A DNA stretch of 64,000 nt from Ensifer adhaerens (GCF_028993555.1 NZ_CP118611.1:1606001-1670000), one strand, 5' to 3'. Counted from the first letter of the stretch, positions 53,183 to 62,752 are shown. Program-made: numbers and translations. Notes: generated by a model from the letters alone, not told the origin.

Positions 53183-54072
53183 GACGCCGATGCCTTGGCG
53201 CTGCGGCCAGCCGAGATTGCCGCGCCGATACGGTTCAAGGTCGGATAGTCGCCGCCGTGGCCGTAGGCGAGATAGCCCGGGCAAAGGTAGTCGATGGTTC
53301 CGTCCGGCACCTTTCCAAGCGTCAGCGGCTCATAGCGTCCGCCGGCGTTCTTCAGGATCAGCGTCGCTGCGGCCACGTCCCACGCATTGACGCCGAAACC
53401 GGCCGCCGCGTCACAGAAGCCGGCCGCCACATGGGCGATGCTGAGCGCGGCGCTGCCCGGTCTGCGCAGGGTCGAGAAGGTCTCGACGAGGTCGCCAAGG
53501 CGCGCAAGCGCGACGTCACGGCCATCGAGGCGAAAATCTCTCGAAACGGGATAACCGGTGATCAGGGTCGCGCGGCTCTCGTCACTGACCGATTTCGAGG
53601 CGATAACCTCTCCATTGAGATAGGAGCGTTCGCTATCGGCGGCAAACAGCAGATTGGCCATCGGATCGTAAACCACCCCCGCCACGACGGCGCCCTGCTC
53701 GACCGCTGCTATCGACACGCACCAGAAGGCGAGACCGCGCGCAAAGTTGGCGGTTCCGTCGATCGGATCGACATACCACTGGATCTCGCCGGCACCGACC
53801 TGGCCGCCCTCCTCGCCGAGCATCGCCGAATTCGGTTCGTGGTCGAAGATGAAGTCGCGGATCAGGGTCTCGGCTTGTCTGTCGTGGATCGTCACGACGT
53901 CATGCAGGTCGCGCTTGTAATCGACCACCATGTCCGAGCGAAAGGCCGCAAGTAGCGGCGCGCCGACCACTCGGGCAGCACCCTCGGCAATTCTCATCAG
54001 ACGGCGCGAGCGGTCGAGCCGTTCCTCGTCAACCGAGACCTTCTGGCTCACGGCCTTGTTGGCGTCGTTCAT
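53179..54072 (-). CDS. Inositol-monophosphatase-family phosphatase
   Basis: A 297-residue IMPase-family enzyme with the metal-binding motifs GEEGG (86-90), DPIDGTANF (102-110) and the C-terminal NAWDVAAATLILKNAGG. It hydrolyses small phosphate esters with Mg2+; the family covers inositol phosphates, histidinol phosphate, PAP and sugar phosphates. It lies in an ABC importer operon, 68 nt after a binding protein, with a second phosphatase next. An imported phosphate ester is the natural substrate, by inference. Confidence 0.9.
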   Translation of the reverse strand: MNDANKAVSQKVSVDEERLDRSRRLMRIAEGAARVVGAPLLAAFRSDMVVDYKRDLHDVVTIHDRQAETLIRDFIFDHEPNSAMLGEEGGQVGAGEIQWYVDPIDGTANFARGLAFWCVSIAAVEQGAVVAGVVYDPMANLLFAADSERSYLNGEVIASKSVSDESRATLITGYPVSRDFRLDGRDVALARLGDLVETFSTLRRPGSAALSIAHVAAGFCDAAAGFGVNAWDVAAATLILKNAGGRYEPLTLGKVPDGTIDYLCPGYLAYGHGGDYPTLNRIGAAISAGRSAKASAS

Positions 54073-54140
54073 GCTCTCTTCCCATTCATGCTAAACAGCC
54101 GGCGCGACCTTTCCTCGTGATGTCGCGCCGGCCGAGGTTG

Positions 54141-55268
54141 CTATTTGCTGTAGTTCACGCGCCAGAAGTCCTGCCATTCCTCGCGTCGGTCGAAATCATC
54201 GAGGCCGGTGGCCGCGTCGTAGGGGAACAGGCGGTCCGCCACTTCCATGATCCCCGACGGCTCGTCGGCCGGCATCTTGATGTCGATATTGGTCGGCAGC
54301 TTGCCGTCCTTCATCTGCGGGGCGATGCCCTCTTCCGTCAGCACGTAATGGATGAAGAGCTTTGCGGCATTCGGGCTTGCCGATTTGGAGGCGACAAGAC
54401 CGAGTTTGGTGTAGGTCCAGCCGACCCACGGCTGAAGCTCGGTGCAGAGCCCGAGTTTGTAGCCCTTGCCTTCGTTGTCGCGGAATTTGGCGGAACTCAA
54501 GAGCCCGAAGAAGGGTTCCTTCTGGCCAGCGGCGCCGACCGCTTCGGCGACCGGATCGTCGCCGTCTGTCACGAGCGGACCGTTTTGTGCGAGAGCCTTG
54601 ATCCAGGCCGCCGCCGCACTTTTCTCCGCGGTTTCGAGATCCTTGCCGAAGTGGACCTTGTACGCCTCTTTCACCGCATTGTCGGCGTGCTTTTCCAGCT
54701 GGTTGAACCAGTCGGTGTAGGTGCTCTTGGTCAGGGGATCGACCAATGCGATCTTGCCCTTCCACTTCGCTTCCGTCAGCTCCCAGATGTTGCCGACCGG
54801 GCATTTGTCATAGGCTTCGGTGTTGTAGGCCCAGACGTTGGCATTGGTCGAAATCGCCAGCGGGTTCTGGAAGGCTTCCGGTATCTTGTCCTTCATGTCG
54901 CCGGGCAGATAGCTTTCGACAAAACCCTGCGGCAGGAGCTGTGCCAGTGCCGCCGGCGCGTCGGTGATCAGCGCGACGTCGCCCTGAACGTTGCCGGCCT
55001 GGGCCTCGCGGATGATCATTTCCAACTGGCTATTGGCCGAGACTTTGACGCCGGTTGCCTTGACACCGTATTTGGCGGTGAAAGCCTCGGCCATCTCGAC
55101 GATCTTGCCGGTGCTGTCATAGACGTTGATCGGCTTTTCCTTTTTTGCGGCCTCGATGAGCGCGTCGAGATCGAACGCGTCCTCGGCGCGCGCCTCGACT
55201 GCGATGGCCGTCGTCAGGGCGGCAAATGCCGCCCCGATCGCCAGAAAGCTGCTCTTGTCTTTTTTCAT
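54141..55268 (-). CDS. ABC transporter substrate-binding protein (COG1840 type)
   Basis: A 375-residue periplasmic binding protein with signal peptide (cleavage near ARA-ED) and the COG1840/AfuA-like core. It is a close paralogue of the next gene upstream (shared AFDL(D/N)ALIEAA(K/R)KE, VYDSTGKIVEMA, NVWAYNTE, KLFIHYV and WQD(F/L)WR). Start 55268 follows GGAGGG. COG1840 proteins bind iron, phosphonates or sugar phosphates; context favours a phosphate ester. Confidence 0.88.
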   Translation of the reverse strand: MKKDKSSFLAIGAAFAALTTAIAVEARAEDAFDLDALIEAAKKEKPINVYDSTGKIVEMAEAFTAKYGVKATGVKVSANSQLEMIIREAQAGNVQGDVALITDAPAALAQLLPQGFVESYLPGDMKDKIPEAFQNPLAISTNANVWAYNTEAYDKCPVGNIWELTEAKWKGKIALVDPLTKSTYTDWFNQLEKHADNAVKEAYKVHFGKDLETAEKSAAAAWIKALAQNGPLVTDGDDPVAEAVGAAGQKEPFFGLLSSAKFRDNEGKGYKLGLCTELQPWVGWTYTKLGLVASKSASPNAAKLFIHYVLTEEGIAPQMKDGKLPTNIDIKMPADEPSGIMEVADRLFPYDAATGLDDFDRREEWQDFWRVNYSK

Positions 55269-55310
55269 GGTCTCCCCTCCCAAGGATACCGTTTCAAAGG
55301 GTGCACGCAG

Positions 55311-56447
55311 TTATTTCTGATAGCTGAGCCGCCAGAGGTCCTGCCAGGTCTCGCGCGCGTCCCAGTCCTCGAGGCTGGTTGCCATCTGGTAGGGCATGAC
55401 CTGGTCGAGCACGGCGCCGATGCCCGACGGCTCGTCGGCCGGCAGCGCGACATCCTTGTTGGTCGACATTTTCCCGTCTTCCGCCTGCGGCGCGATGCCT
55501 TCGGCCGTCATGACGTAGTGGATAAAGAGCTTCGAGGCGTTCGGGCTGTTGGTGCCCTTGGTGATCAACCCGACCCCCGGGTACATCCAGCCGAGCCAAG
55601 GCTTCAGGTCCTTGCAAAGGCCGAGCTTCATGCCCTTTTCGGCATTGTCGCGGAACTTCGCCGAGCTCATCAGCCCCATGAATGGTTGTGACTGCCCCGG
55701 CGCGCCGACCGCATCGGCGGCGGCCGCATCGGCATCGGTGAGCAAGGGAGCATTGGCGGCAAGCGCCTTCACCCAGGTGGCTGTCGCGCTGCCATCGTCG
55801 GTTTCGAGTTCCTTGCCGTAGAGATCCTTGTAGGCGGCGGCCACCTTGTCGTCGCCGTGCTTGGCCATCTGGTTGAACCAGTCGACATAGGACGCCTTGC
55901 CGAGCGGGTCCTGCATCGCGACCTTGCCCTTCCATTCCGGTCCAGTCAGCTGCCAGATGTTGGTGACCGGGCACTTGTCGAAGAGCTCGGTGTTGTAGGC
56001 CCAGACATTGGCGCTGGTGACCACCGTCAGCGGGTTTTGATACTCGGCGGCGATCTTTTCTGCGAGGTCCGGCGGCAGCCAGCTCTCGGCAAAACCCTGC
56101 GGAATGAGCTGGGCCATCGCGGCGGGCGCGTCGCTGATGATCGATACGTCGCCCTGGATGTTGTTGGCGCGGGCCTCGCGAATGATCATCTCGAGCTGGG
56201 CGGTTGCCTTGACCTTGGAGCCCTCGGCGCCGACGCCGTACTTCTCGGCAAAGGCCTTGGCCATCTCGACGATCTTGCCGGTGCTGTCGTAGACCGTGAT
56301 CGGCGGCTCCTTGCGGGCGGCCTCGATCAGCGCGTTCAGGTCGAAGGCGTCCTGCGCCAAAGCCGGCGCGCCGACCGCCACGATGGTCGTCGCCAGCAGT
56401 GCACGCCTGAGCGCGCCTTTTGTCCTGTCTTTCGTCCGAAAATGCAT
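55311..56447 (-). CDS. ABC transporter substrate-binding protein, tandem paralogue
   Basis: A 378-residue binding protein with signal peptide (cleavage near ALA-QD), highly similar in order and motifs to the following gene. The two are separated by 42 nt, consistent with a tandem duplication before divergence. It follows the ATPase gene by 54 nt and starts behind GGGAGG. Two binding proteins per permease suggest two related ligands. Confidence 0.88.
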   Translation of the reverse strand: MHFRTKDRTKGALRRALLATTIVAVGAPALAQDAFDLNALIEAARKEPPITVYDSTGKIVEMAKAFAEKYGVGAEGSKVKATAQLEMIIREARANNIQGDVSIISDAPAAMAQLIPQGFAESWLPPDLAEKIAAEYQNPLTVVTSANVWAYNTELFDKCPVTNIWQLTGPEWKGKVAMQDPLGKASYVDWFNQMAKHGDDKVAAAYKDLYGKELETDDGSATATWVKALAANAPLLTDADAAAADAVGAPGQSQPFMGLMSSAKFRDNAEKGMKLGLCKDLKPWLGWMYPGVGLITKGTNSPNASKLFIHYVMTAEGIAPQAEDGKMSTNKDVALPADEPSGIGAVLDQVMPYQMATSLEDWDARETWQDLWRLSYQK

Positions 56448-56501
56448 CGTCTGTTCCTCCCTCAGATTATGTTTCGGTCTGGTGTTCGGCGCCGAAGCGC
56501 C

Positions 56502-57635
56502 TCAGTTCAGCGTGTTCTTCCGCAAGAGCGTGTCCGCCTCAGAGATGCGCCGGCCGTCCTTGTCGAAGACATGCAGCGCCTCGGGTGGCGCAAAGAATGA
56601 AACCCTGGACCCGGCCTCGACCCGCGGCAGGGCATTCGTTGTCAGGAACAGCGTATCGCTGTCGTTCCTGAGCTCGAGGATCCAGCTGCCGCCGGTCGGC
56701 AAAACGCCGGTCACCGTCATTTCGCCGCTGAAGCTGCCGGCCGGAATATCTCTGCCTTTCATCGCGTAGCCGATCGCTTCCGGCCGGATACCGACGGAAC
56801 CGATGCCGCGCAGGGACGGATAGCGCTCGGCAAGATAGGCCTCGGCGGCGCGCGAAATCTCCGACACTGCCGTTGGGCCGAAGGTCACGATGTTGATTGG
56901 CGGGCTGCCGACGAACTCCGCAACGAAACGGTTTGCCGGCCGATCGTAGATATCGTTGGGCGTGCCCATCTGCTGCAGCGTGCCCTCGTTCATGACGGCG
57001 ATGGTCGTTGCCAGCGTCATCGCTTCCCACTGGTCGTGGGTGACGAAGACGATGGTCGTCTTGAACTCCTTGTGGATGCGCTTGAGTTCGGCGCGCATTT
57101 CGAGACGCAGCCGCGCATCGAGGTTCGACAGCGGCTCGTCGAGCAGGAGCACGCCCGGGTTTACCGCGAGCATGCGGGCAAGCGCCACGCGCTGCTGCTG
57201 GCCGCCCGAAAGCTGCGACGGGTAGCGGTCGCGATACTTGGCGATGTCGAGAGCCTGCATGACCTTTTCGACCCGCTGCTCGCGCTCTTCCTTCGGCAGC
57301 TTGCGCAGGCGCAGGCCGAAGTCGGTGTTGCGCTCGATGGTCAGATGCGGCCAGAGCGCATAGCTCTGGAAGACGAGACCCATTTCGCGCTTTTCCGGCG
57401 GGATGAACACGCCTGCCCTCACCGAGTCGACCACACGCTCGCCGATGCGGATCTCGCCGTCGGAGAGGTTTTCGAGGCCGGCGATCATGCGCAGCGTCGT
57501 GGTCTTGCCGCAGCCGGACGGGCCGAGAAGGCACATGAATTCGCCGTCGCAGATCTCGAGGTCGAGGTTCGACACGGCATTGGCGGAATTGACACCGTAG
57601 TTTTTCTGGGCGCCGCTGAGATTGATTGTGGGCAT
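56502..57635 (-). CDS. ABC transporter ATP-binding protein (FbpC/PotA type)
   Basis: A 377-residue ATPase with [36 protein letters not shown] and FVTHDQWEA, plus a C-terminal TOBE domain. Its start overlaps the permease stop (TGATG). It powers the fused permease at 57635. Confidence 0.92.
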   Translation of the reverse strand: MPTINLSGAQKNYGVNSANAVSNLDLEICDGEFMCLLGPSGCGKTTTLRMIAGLENLSDGEIRIGERVVDSVRAGVFIPPEKREMGLVFQSYALWPHLTIERNTDFGLRLRKLPKEEREQRVEKVMQALDIAKYRDRYPSQLSGGQQQRVALARMLAVNPGVLLLDEPLSNLDARLRLEMRAELKRIHKEFKTTIVFVTHDQWEAMTLATTIAVMNEGTLQQMGTPNDIYDRPANRFVAEFVGSPPINIVTFGPTAVSEISRAAEAYLAERYPSLRGIGSVGIRPEAIGYAMKGRDIPAGSFSGEMTVTGVLPTGGSWILELRNDSDTLFLTTNALPRVEAGSRVSFFAPPEALHVFDKDGRRISEADTLLRKNTLN

Positions 57636-59485
57636 CAGCTTCCGAGTCCTTCTGCGAGATTGGTCTTGGTCAGCTTCTGGGCTGCCAGGGTTCCGAGGTA
57701 CGCGATCGCCGCGATGATGAGCACGACGGCATTGGCGGCTTGCGTGTAGTGGTAGTCGACGAGTCTCAGCGAATAGGTCGTCAGAACATCGGTGCTCGGC
57801 ACGGCGAGGATGACGAAGAGGCTCAGTCCCTTGATGCCGGAGATGAAGGGCAACAGCACACCGGTGACGAGCGAGCCCTTCTGGATCGGGATGACGATCG
57901 AGATCATCCGCCGGAACCAGCCGGCACCGGCGATCTGGGCCGCCTCTTCAGGATCCTTGCCGAGCTGCGTCATGGCCGAAATGCCGGCGCGCGAGGCATA
58001 GGGCATCTGGTCGGCGATCAGCGCCAGGACCAGGATCGTGACCGTGCCATAGAGTGCCGGCATCGGTCCGCGCGGCACGGCAAACAGCGACAGGTAGGCG
58101 GCGGCAAAGGCGATGCCGGGCACCAGATAGGGCAGGAAGGTGACCTGCCGAAGATAGACCGACAGCGCCTTCACCGGTGTGCGGATGACGACATAACCGA
58201 CGAGCAGTCCGAGAATGCCCGAGGTCAGGGATGCGAGACCAACGATCATGAGGGTGTTCTTTGCGGCCGCCCATAAATCCGGGCTCAGGAGCACCCCGGT
58301 CTGCAGCGCCACCGTGTGGAGATCGCGACCGATCCAGTAGTCGAGCGTGAAATTGTCGAGCGTGAACTGGGCTGGCAGCTTCATCACCGTGGACAGCGAC
58401 AGGGTGAGCAGCGGCAGTCCGACGCTCAGCAGGAAGATGAGTGCGGCAAAACCAGTCGCCGGCAGGCGATACTTTCCGAGCCGGCTTTGGCGGTTCATCG
58501 ATCCCTTGGAGCCGACGGTCACGAAGCGGCGGGCCTCGCGGACAAGCCGGGCATCGATCATCAGGGTGATAATGCCGATCAGCATGATCGAGGCTGCGAC
58601 GACGCCGGCAACGCCGGTCTGCCGCGAGGCGATGCTGCGGAAGAGCGAGGTGGAGAGCACCTCGAATTTCACCGGCAGGCCGAGCACATAGGGCACGCCG
58701 AATTCGCCGAGGCACTTGGCGAAGATCAGCACCATCGAGGAAAGCAGTGCCGGGCGCATCAACGGCAGGATGATCTGAAGCGCAACCTGATAGCGCTTCG
58801 CTCCGAGGATTCGAGCCGAGTCTTCAAGCTGGGAATCAAAACGCCTCAGCGCCGAGCCGAACAGCAGGATGACAAAGGGCGTGTAGTGCAACGCCAGGAT
58901 GATGATGATCGGGAAGCGCCCGTAGGCGACCCAGTCCGGCGGCGTCAGCCCCATCGCCTCGAACCAGCCCGGCTGGCCGCCGACCGTCCGGTTCTTGAAG
59001 AGTGTGGTCCAGGCAAGCGCAAAGGTCCAGGCCGGCAGCATGTAGGGCACGATCAGCGCCGTCGCAAACCAGCGTCGCCCGAACATGTCGGTGCGGCTGA
59101 TCAGCCACGCCAGCACCGTGCCGATCAACAGCGACAGGCTGATCGCGCCAAGCGCGACCGACAATGTGTTGACGAGCGGTCGCCAGAACAGATCGACCGA
59201 AACCGGCGACAGGAACGCCCGGTCGAGATAGTAAAGCGTCAGGTCGCCGAAATCTTTGCCGAGCCGTCGCTCGTGCCCGAACTGCACCCGGACAGAATCG
59301 AGCACGATCGAGATGATTGGCACGACGATGAGGTAGGTGAACAAAAGCGCCGTCAGGACACCGATCAGTGTCGTCGGCTCCCTGGAGGCGACCTTCATGC
59401 GATACCGCCAACGCTGCCACGCCGTCGGCGCCAATGCGTCAACCGTCACCACGGATGCCTTGGCTGTTTCTGTCACTAAGGCCAT
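57635..59485 (-). CDS. ABC permease with two permease domains in one chain
   Basis: A 616-residue fusion of two BPD permease domains. EAA loops are in EDSARILGAKRYQVALQIIL and EEAAQIAGAGWFRRMISIVI. It resembles the FbpB-type iron permeases and the phosphonate permease in this window but lacks the long periplasmic insertion of the latter. Start 59485 follows GGGGA. It opens the operon permease-ATPase-two binding proteins-IMPase-phosphatase. Confidence 0.9.
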   Translation of the reverse strand: MALVTETAKASVVTVDALAPTAWQRWRYRMKVASREPTTLIGVLTALLFTYLIVVPIISIVLDSVRVQFGHERRLGKDFGDLTLYYLDRAFLSPVSVDLFWRPLVNTLSVALGAISLSLLIGTVLAWLISRTDMFGRRWFATALIVPYMLPAWTFALAWTTLFKNRTVGGQPGWFEAMGLTPPDWVAYGRFPIIIILALHYTPFVILLFGSALRRFDSQLEDSARILGAKRYQVALQIILPLMRPALLSSMVLIFAKCLGEFGVPYVLGLPVKFEVLSTSLFRSIASRQTGVAGVVAASIMLIGIITLMIDARLVREARRFVTVGSKGSMNRQSRLGKYRLPATGFAALIFLLSVGLPLLTLSLSTVMKLPAQFTLDNFTLDYWIGRDLHTVALQTGVLLSPDLWAAAKNTLMIVGLASLTSGILGLLVGYVVIRTPVKALSVYLRQVTFLPYLVPGIAFAAAYLSLFAVPRGPMPALYGTVTILVLALIADQMPYASRAGISAMTQLGKDPEEAAQIAGAGWFRRMISIVIPIQKGSLVTGVLLPFISGIKGLSLFVILAVPSTDVLTTYSLRLVDYHYTQAANAVVLIIAAIAYLGTLAAQKLTKTNLAEGLGS

Positions 59486-59573
59486 GCTCTTCCCCTTAGA
59501 ACTCGACATGCGCAATCGATCGCGGCGGTTGACGCCGGACGATCTTTGGAAATGCCAAACGGGGAAACAGAAA

Positions 59574-59648
59574 TCAGACGTCACACAGTGACGCCGACAT
59601 AGCCAAGAAGCCGCACACAGACCCGAGACAATCGGGTCTGCAAGGCAT
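59574..59648 (-). CDS. Putative cysteine-rich leader peptide, 24 residues
   Basis: A small frame with an excellent ribosome site (GGGGAGGA, 5 nt spacing) encodes 24 residues with Cys at 3, 7, 12 and 22, ending 88 nt before the ABC permease start. A 9-bp hairpin lies inside it. This layout resembles a regulatory leader peptide, but such a short frame could be chance, and nothing similar is known to me. Confidence 0.35.
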   Translation of the reverse strand: MPCRPDCLGSVCGFLAMSASLCDV

Positions 59649-59690
59649 CCAATCCTCCCCGTTCGCAGGCAGACGCGGAAGGCCTGCCTG
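59618..59690 (-). promoter_or_regulatory. Two hairpins in the leader of the ABC/phosphatase operon
   Basis: CAGACCCGA (59618-59626) pairs perfectly with TCGGGTCTG (59632-59640), loop of 5. CAGGCAG (59666-59672) pairs with CTGCCTG (59684-59690). They flank the ribosome site of the small leader frame, so structure could influence its translation. Confidence 0.45.
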
Positions 59691-59825
59691 ATGTCGGCGC
59701 CAGCTCCTCAACCGGGCCGCCATCGTCACGAACATGGATGGAACAAAAATTCCAATTTTGCGCCTTCCATAGAATGCATGATCCAACGACGAGGCATTCT
59801 TGTCAACTAAAAAATGCACACGTGA

Positions 59826-59901
59826 GCAATGATCTAATCATTTGTTTTCTTTGATATTTTTATGTGATGATTGTATCGCTTTGCGAACACGTGATCATTG
59901 C
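59826..59901. promoter_or_regulatory. Inverted GCAATGATC elements in the divergent promoter region
   Basis: GCAATGATC at 59826-59834 recurs inverted (GATCATTGC) at 59893-59901. The first copy also belongs to the perfect palindrome AATGAT-CTA-ATCATT (59828-59842). They lie in the 598-bp gap between the ABC operon and the LacI-type gene. The rest of the gap (59691-59825, 59902-60083) shows only AT-rich promoter-like sequence. Confidence 0.5.
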
Positions 59902-60083
59902 CTGTCCTATGCGTCGTTTCAGAGGGTCTGCGGGCTCGGCTCTCGCAAGCAGACACGTGCGTTTGAAGCCGGCCTTTGGGGTCGAAGGGCGACGTTCCCC
60001 AGGAGCTCGCCTTCACTTTTTCGTTGGAATGGGGCTGCTTTTGTGGCCCTGATGGAAACCGTCTGATTCTGCAGGGGAAAGGC

Positions 60084-61073
60084 ATGGCAAGAGGCTTCGT
60101 GACGGCTGAAGAGGTCGCAAAACGCGCGGGCGTTTCGCGCTCTGCCGTATCGAGAACCTTTACCCCCGGGGCGAGCGTCTCCCAGTCTGTACGGCGCAAG
60201 GTTCTGAAGGCCGCCCGGGAACTCGGTTACCGGGTCAACCGCCTGGCGCAGGGGCTGAACAACGACCGCTCCAACCTTATCGGGGTCGTCGGCGCCAATC
60301 TCAGTTCGCCCTTCCATGCCAAGCAATTGGATCTTCTGAGCATCGGCCTCTTGCGCCGCGGCTTGCAGTGCCTGCTCCTCAATGCCGCCGATGCGCGCAA
60401 GGACATCGCGCCGCTGATCGAACTCTTGTTCGAGTTCCGGGCACAGGCGATCGTCGTTCTTTCGGGGGAACCGCCGGAATCGATCGTCGACCAGTGTATC
60501 GCCAATGGCGTCAGGCTGATCCTGATCAACCAGAAGCTCGATCGCACCGACACCAGCATGGTGCTGAGCGACGATTCCCGCGGCGCGGATCTTGCGGCGC
60601 TGCGCCTGATCGAGGCGCGATGCAAGAAGGTGGCGGTCGTTTCGAGCGGCAGCCACACGCCCGCTCAGGTGCGCCGCACCACGGCATTCAAGCAGAAGAT
60701 GGCGACGGCCGGTATCGAAGTTGTCGCCTGGTCGGGCGGCACGACGAGTTATGAGAGCGGCTATCAGGCCGGCTGCGAAGTGCTCGTGGACGAAGCGATC
60801 GACGGCGCGTTCTGCGTCACCGATCTCCTGGCGCTCGGCTTTCTCGATGCCGCCCGCACCGAAATGCATCGCCGCATCCCCGCCGATCTGTCCGTCGTCG
60901 GTTTCGATGACATCCCGCAAGCCGGCTGGAAGAGCTATGAACTCACCACGGTCGCACAGTCCTTCACTGCGCTGACAGATCACGTGCTTGCGGCGCTCGA
61001 ATCCGAAGAAATGGAAACGCGGCTTCAGGTGGTTCCGGTCGCCATGGTCGAGCGCAAGACCGCCCGGCGCTAG
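60084..61073 (+). CDS. LacI-family transcriptional regulator, divergent from the ABC/phosphatase operon
   Basis: A 329-residue LacI/GalR regulator with HTH (about residues 5-60, TAEEVAKRAGVSRSAVSRTF) and a ligand-binding domain including SVVGFDDIPQAGW. The ATG at 60084 follows GGGGAAAGG. It faces the ABC operon across a region with inverted repeats. Its 3' end is 10 nt from the convergent Na/Pi gene. LacI regulation suggests a carbohydrate-like or polyol-phosphate ligand. Confidence 0.9.
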   Translation: MARGFVTAEEVAKRAGVSRSAVSRTFTPGASVSQSVRRKVLKAARELGYRVNRLAQGLNNDRSNLIGVVGANLSSPFHAKQLDLLSIGLLRRGLQCLLLNAADARKDIAPLIELLFEFRAQAIVVLSGEPPESIVDQCIANGVRLILINQKLDRTDTSMVLSDDSRGADLAALRLIEARCKKVAVVSSGSHTPAQVRRTTAFKQKMATAGIEVVAWSGGTTSYESGYQAGCEVLVDEAIDGAFCVTDLLALGFLDAARTEMHRRIPADLSVVGFDDIPQAGWKSYELTTVAQSFTALTDHVLAALESEEMETRLQVVPVAMVERKTARR

Positions 61074-61083
61074 GATCGAATTT

Positions 61084-62730
61084 TCAGGAAATCGCCTGTC
61101 GTATACGGCTGTCGATCAGCAATCCGCTCTGATCGAGGATCGGGTGGGCGACCGAGGCGATGTGCGCATTGATGCGCTTCAGATCGCGCAGCATGTCGAG
61201 GTGAAGCGAACTGGTCTCGATGCTTTCGGCGCGTCCGTCCCGCAAACGTTGCAGATGCCGCTCCGCCGATTGCCGTTCAAGTCTACGAACGTCCTCTTTC
61301 GCTTCCACGAGACGCCGCGCCATCTGATTGTCCCGTGTCGCAAAGACCGTCTGCGCCATGCGCAAGTTCTCGATCGTGATCGCAAAGAGCCGCGACAGTT
61401 CCTCATGGCCATCGTGAGAGAAGGTCAGGCCGCGGGCGACCTTCTTTGCAAGCTCGCCAAGAAGCCCTTTGTCGATGATGTCGCCGATATGCTCGAGGTT
61501 GATCGCGTAGTCGATGATATCCTTCGCGCGACGGCGATGTTCGTCGTCAATCTCCGCCTGCCCGACGCGTGAAACATAGACCTTGATCTCGTGCTGAACG
61601 CGATCAACCCGCCCCTCGAGCGTGCTGATTGCCGCAAGCTTGGCGGGATCCGTCTGCTGCAGTGCATTGTTGGCCTCGATCAGCATGCGTTCGATCAGGT
61701 CGCCGACGCCGAGCACCTCGCGGCTGGCCCCGGCCAGTGCCGCGACCGGTGTCGCGAGGTCGCACTGTTCCAGAAACACCGCGCCATCCTCGGCCTTCGG
61801 CGGGTCCGGCACAAGCCGCGCAGTCACTCGGGAAAGCGGACGGGCAAAGGGAGCGGCCAGCAACGCAAGCGCGAGGTTGAAGCCGAGATGCGCATCGACC
61901 GGCAGCTTGTCATGGGACAGGGGCAACCATTCGAGCAGGAAAGCGGAATAGCCCGCCAGCAGCAGCGCCAACAGGCAACCTACGGCCCGCACGATCAGGT
62001 TGCCGAGGGTAACGCGCCGGGCAGCGGGCGCCGCATTTACGGTCGCGAGAACCGGAGGCACGGCTCCTCCGAGATTGGCACCGAGGACGAGAACGATCAG
62101 CAGACCGGTCGACAGGCTGCCGGACGACGCGAGCGAGAGGATCAGCACGACGATTGCAAGGCTGGAGGAGGCAAGGACGGCCAGCGCGGCGGACATGATG
62201 AGCGCGACCGGCCAGGCCCTGTCGAGCAGAGCGAGGAAGGCCGAAAGCGCTGCGGATTGGCGAAGCGGCTCCGTCGCGCCGCCGATCAGATGCAGCGACA
62301 GCAACATCAGGCCGACGCCGACGAGAGCAGCACCCGTGCCCTTGCGCATCTGGGAACCGCCGCGCCCGACGATGACGCCGCAAAGCAGCAGAAGCGGCGA
62401 AAGCCATCCAAGGCCGAGGGCGACGATCCAGGCCGTGACTGCGGTCCCGACATTGGCGCCGAGCAGCACGATTTGGGCCATGCGCGGCAAGATAAGGTCG
62501 CGCTCGACAAAGGAGGCGACCATGAGCGTGTTGGCCGTTGAACTCTGCAGCGCGATGGTCGCGATGAGGCCGGCGAAAAAGGACCGAAAACCGTCGCGTG
62601 TGCCCGCAGCGAGACCGGTTTTCAGGCGAGCGCCGAAGGCGCGTTGCGTGCCGTCGCGCACCTGAGCGAGACCGAACAGCAGCAGGGCCACGGCGCCGAA
62701 GAGGTTGATGCTGACGATCGCCGAATCCAT
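61084..62730 (-). CDS. Na/Pi cotransporter-family protein with PhoU-like C-terminus (second copy)
   Basis: A 548-residue paralogue of the protein at 27365. Na/Pi repeats include IALQSSTANTLMVASFVERD near residue 70 and a second ASSSLAIVVLILSLASS block; the C-terminal helical PhoU-like part starts near residue 335. The start at 62730 follows GGAGGG and is 22 nt after the small RpiR-like gene. Again it sits beside genes that would release phosphate in the cytoplasm (phosphatases). Confidence 0.88.
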   Translation of the reverse strand: MDSAIVSINLFGAVALLLFGLAQVRDGTQRAFGARLKTGLAAGTRDGFRSFFAGLIATIALQSSTANTLMVASFVERDLILPRMAQIVLLGANVGTAVTAWIVALGLGWLSPLLLLCGVIVGRGGSQMRKGTGAALVGVGLMLLSLHLIGGATEPLRQSAALSAFLALLDRAWPVALIMSAALAVLASSSLAIVVLILSLASSGSLSTGLLIVLVLGANLGGAVPPVLATVNAAPAARRVTLGNLIVRAVGCLLALLLAGYSAFLLEWLPLSHDKLPVDAHLGFNLALALLAAPFARPLSRVTARLVPDPPKAEDGAVFLEQCDLATPVAALAGASREVLGVGDLIERMLIEANNALQQTDPAKLAAISTLEGRVDRVQHEIKVYVSRVGQAEIDDEHRRRAKDIIDYAINLEHIGDIIDKGLLGELAKKVARGLTFSHDGHEELSRLFAITIENLRMAQTVFATRDNQMARRLVEAKEDVRRLERQSAERHLQRLRDGRAESIETSSLHLDMLRDLKRINAHIASVAHPILDQSGLLIDSRIRQAIS

Positions 62731-62752
62731 GGCATCCCTCCCCGATACGGTT

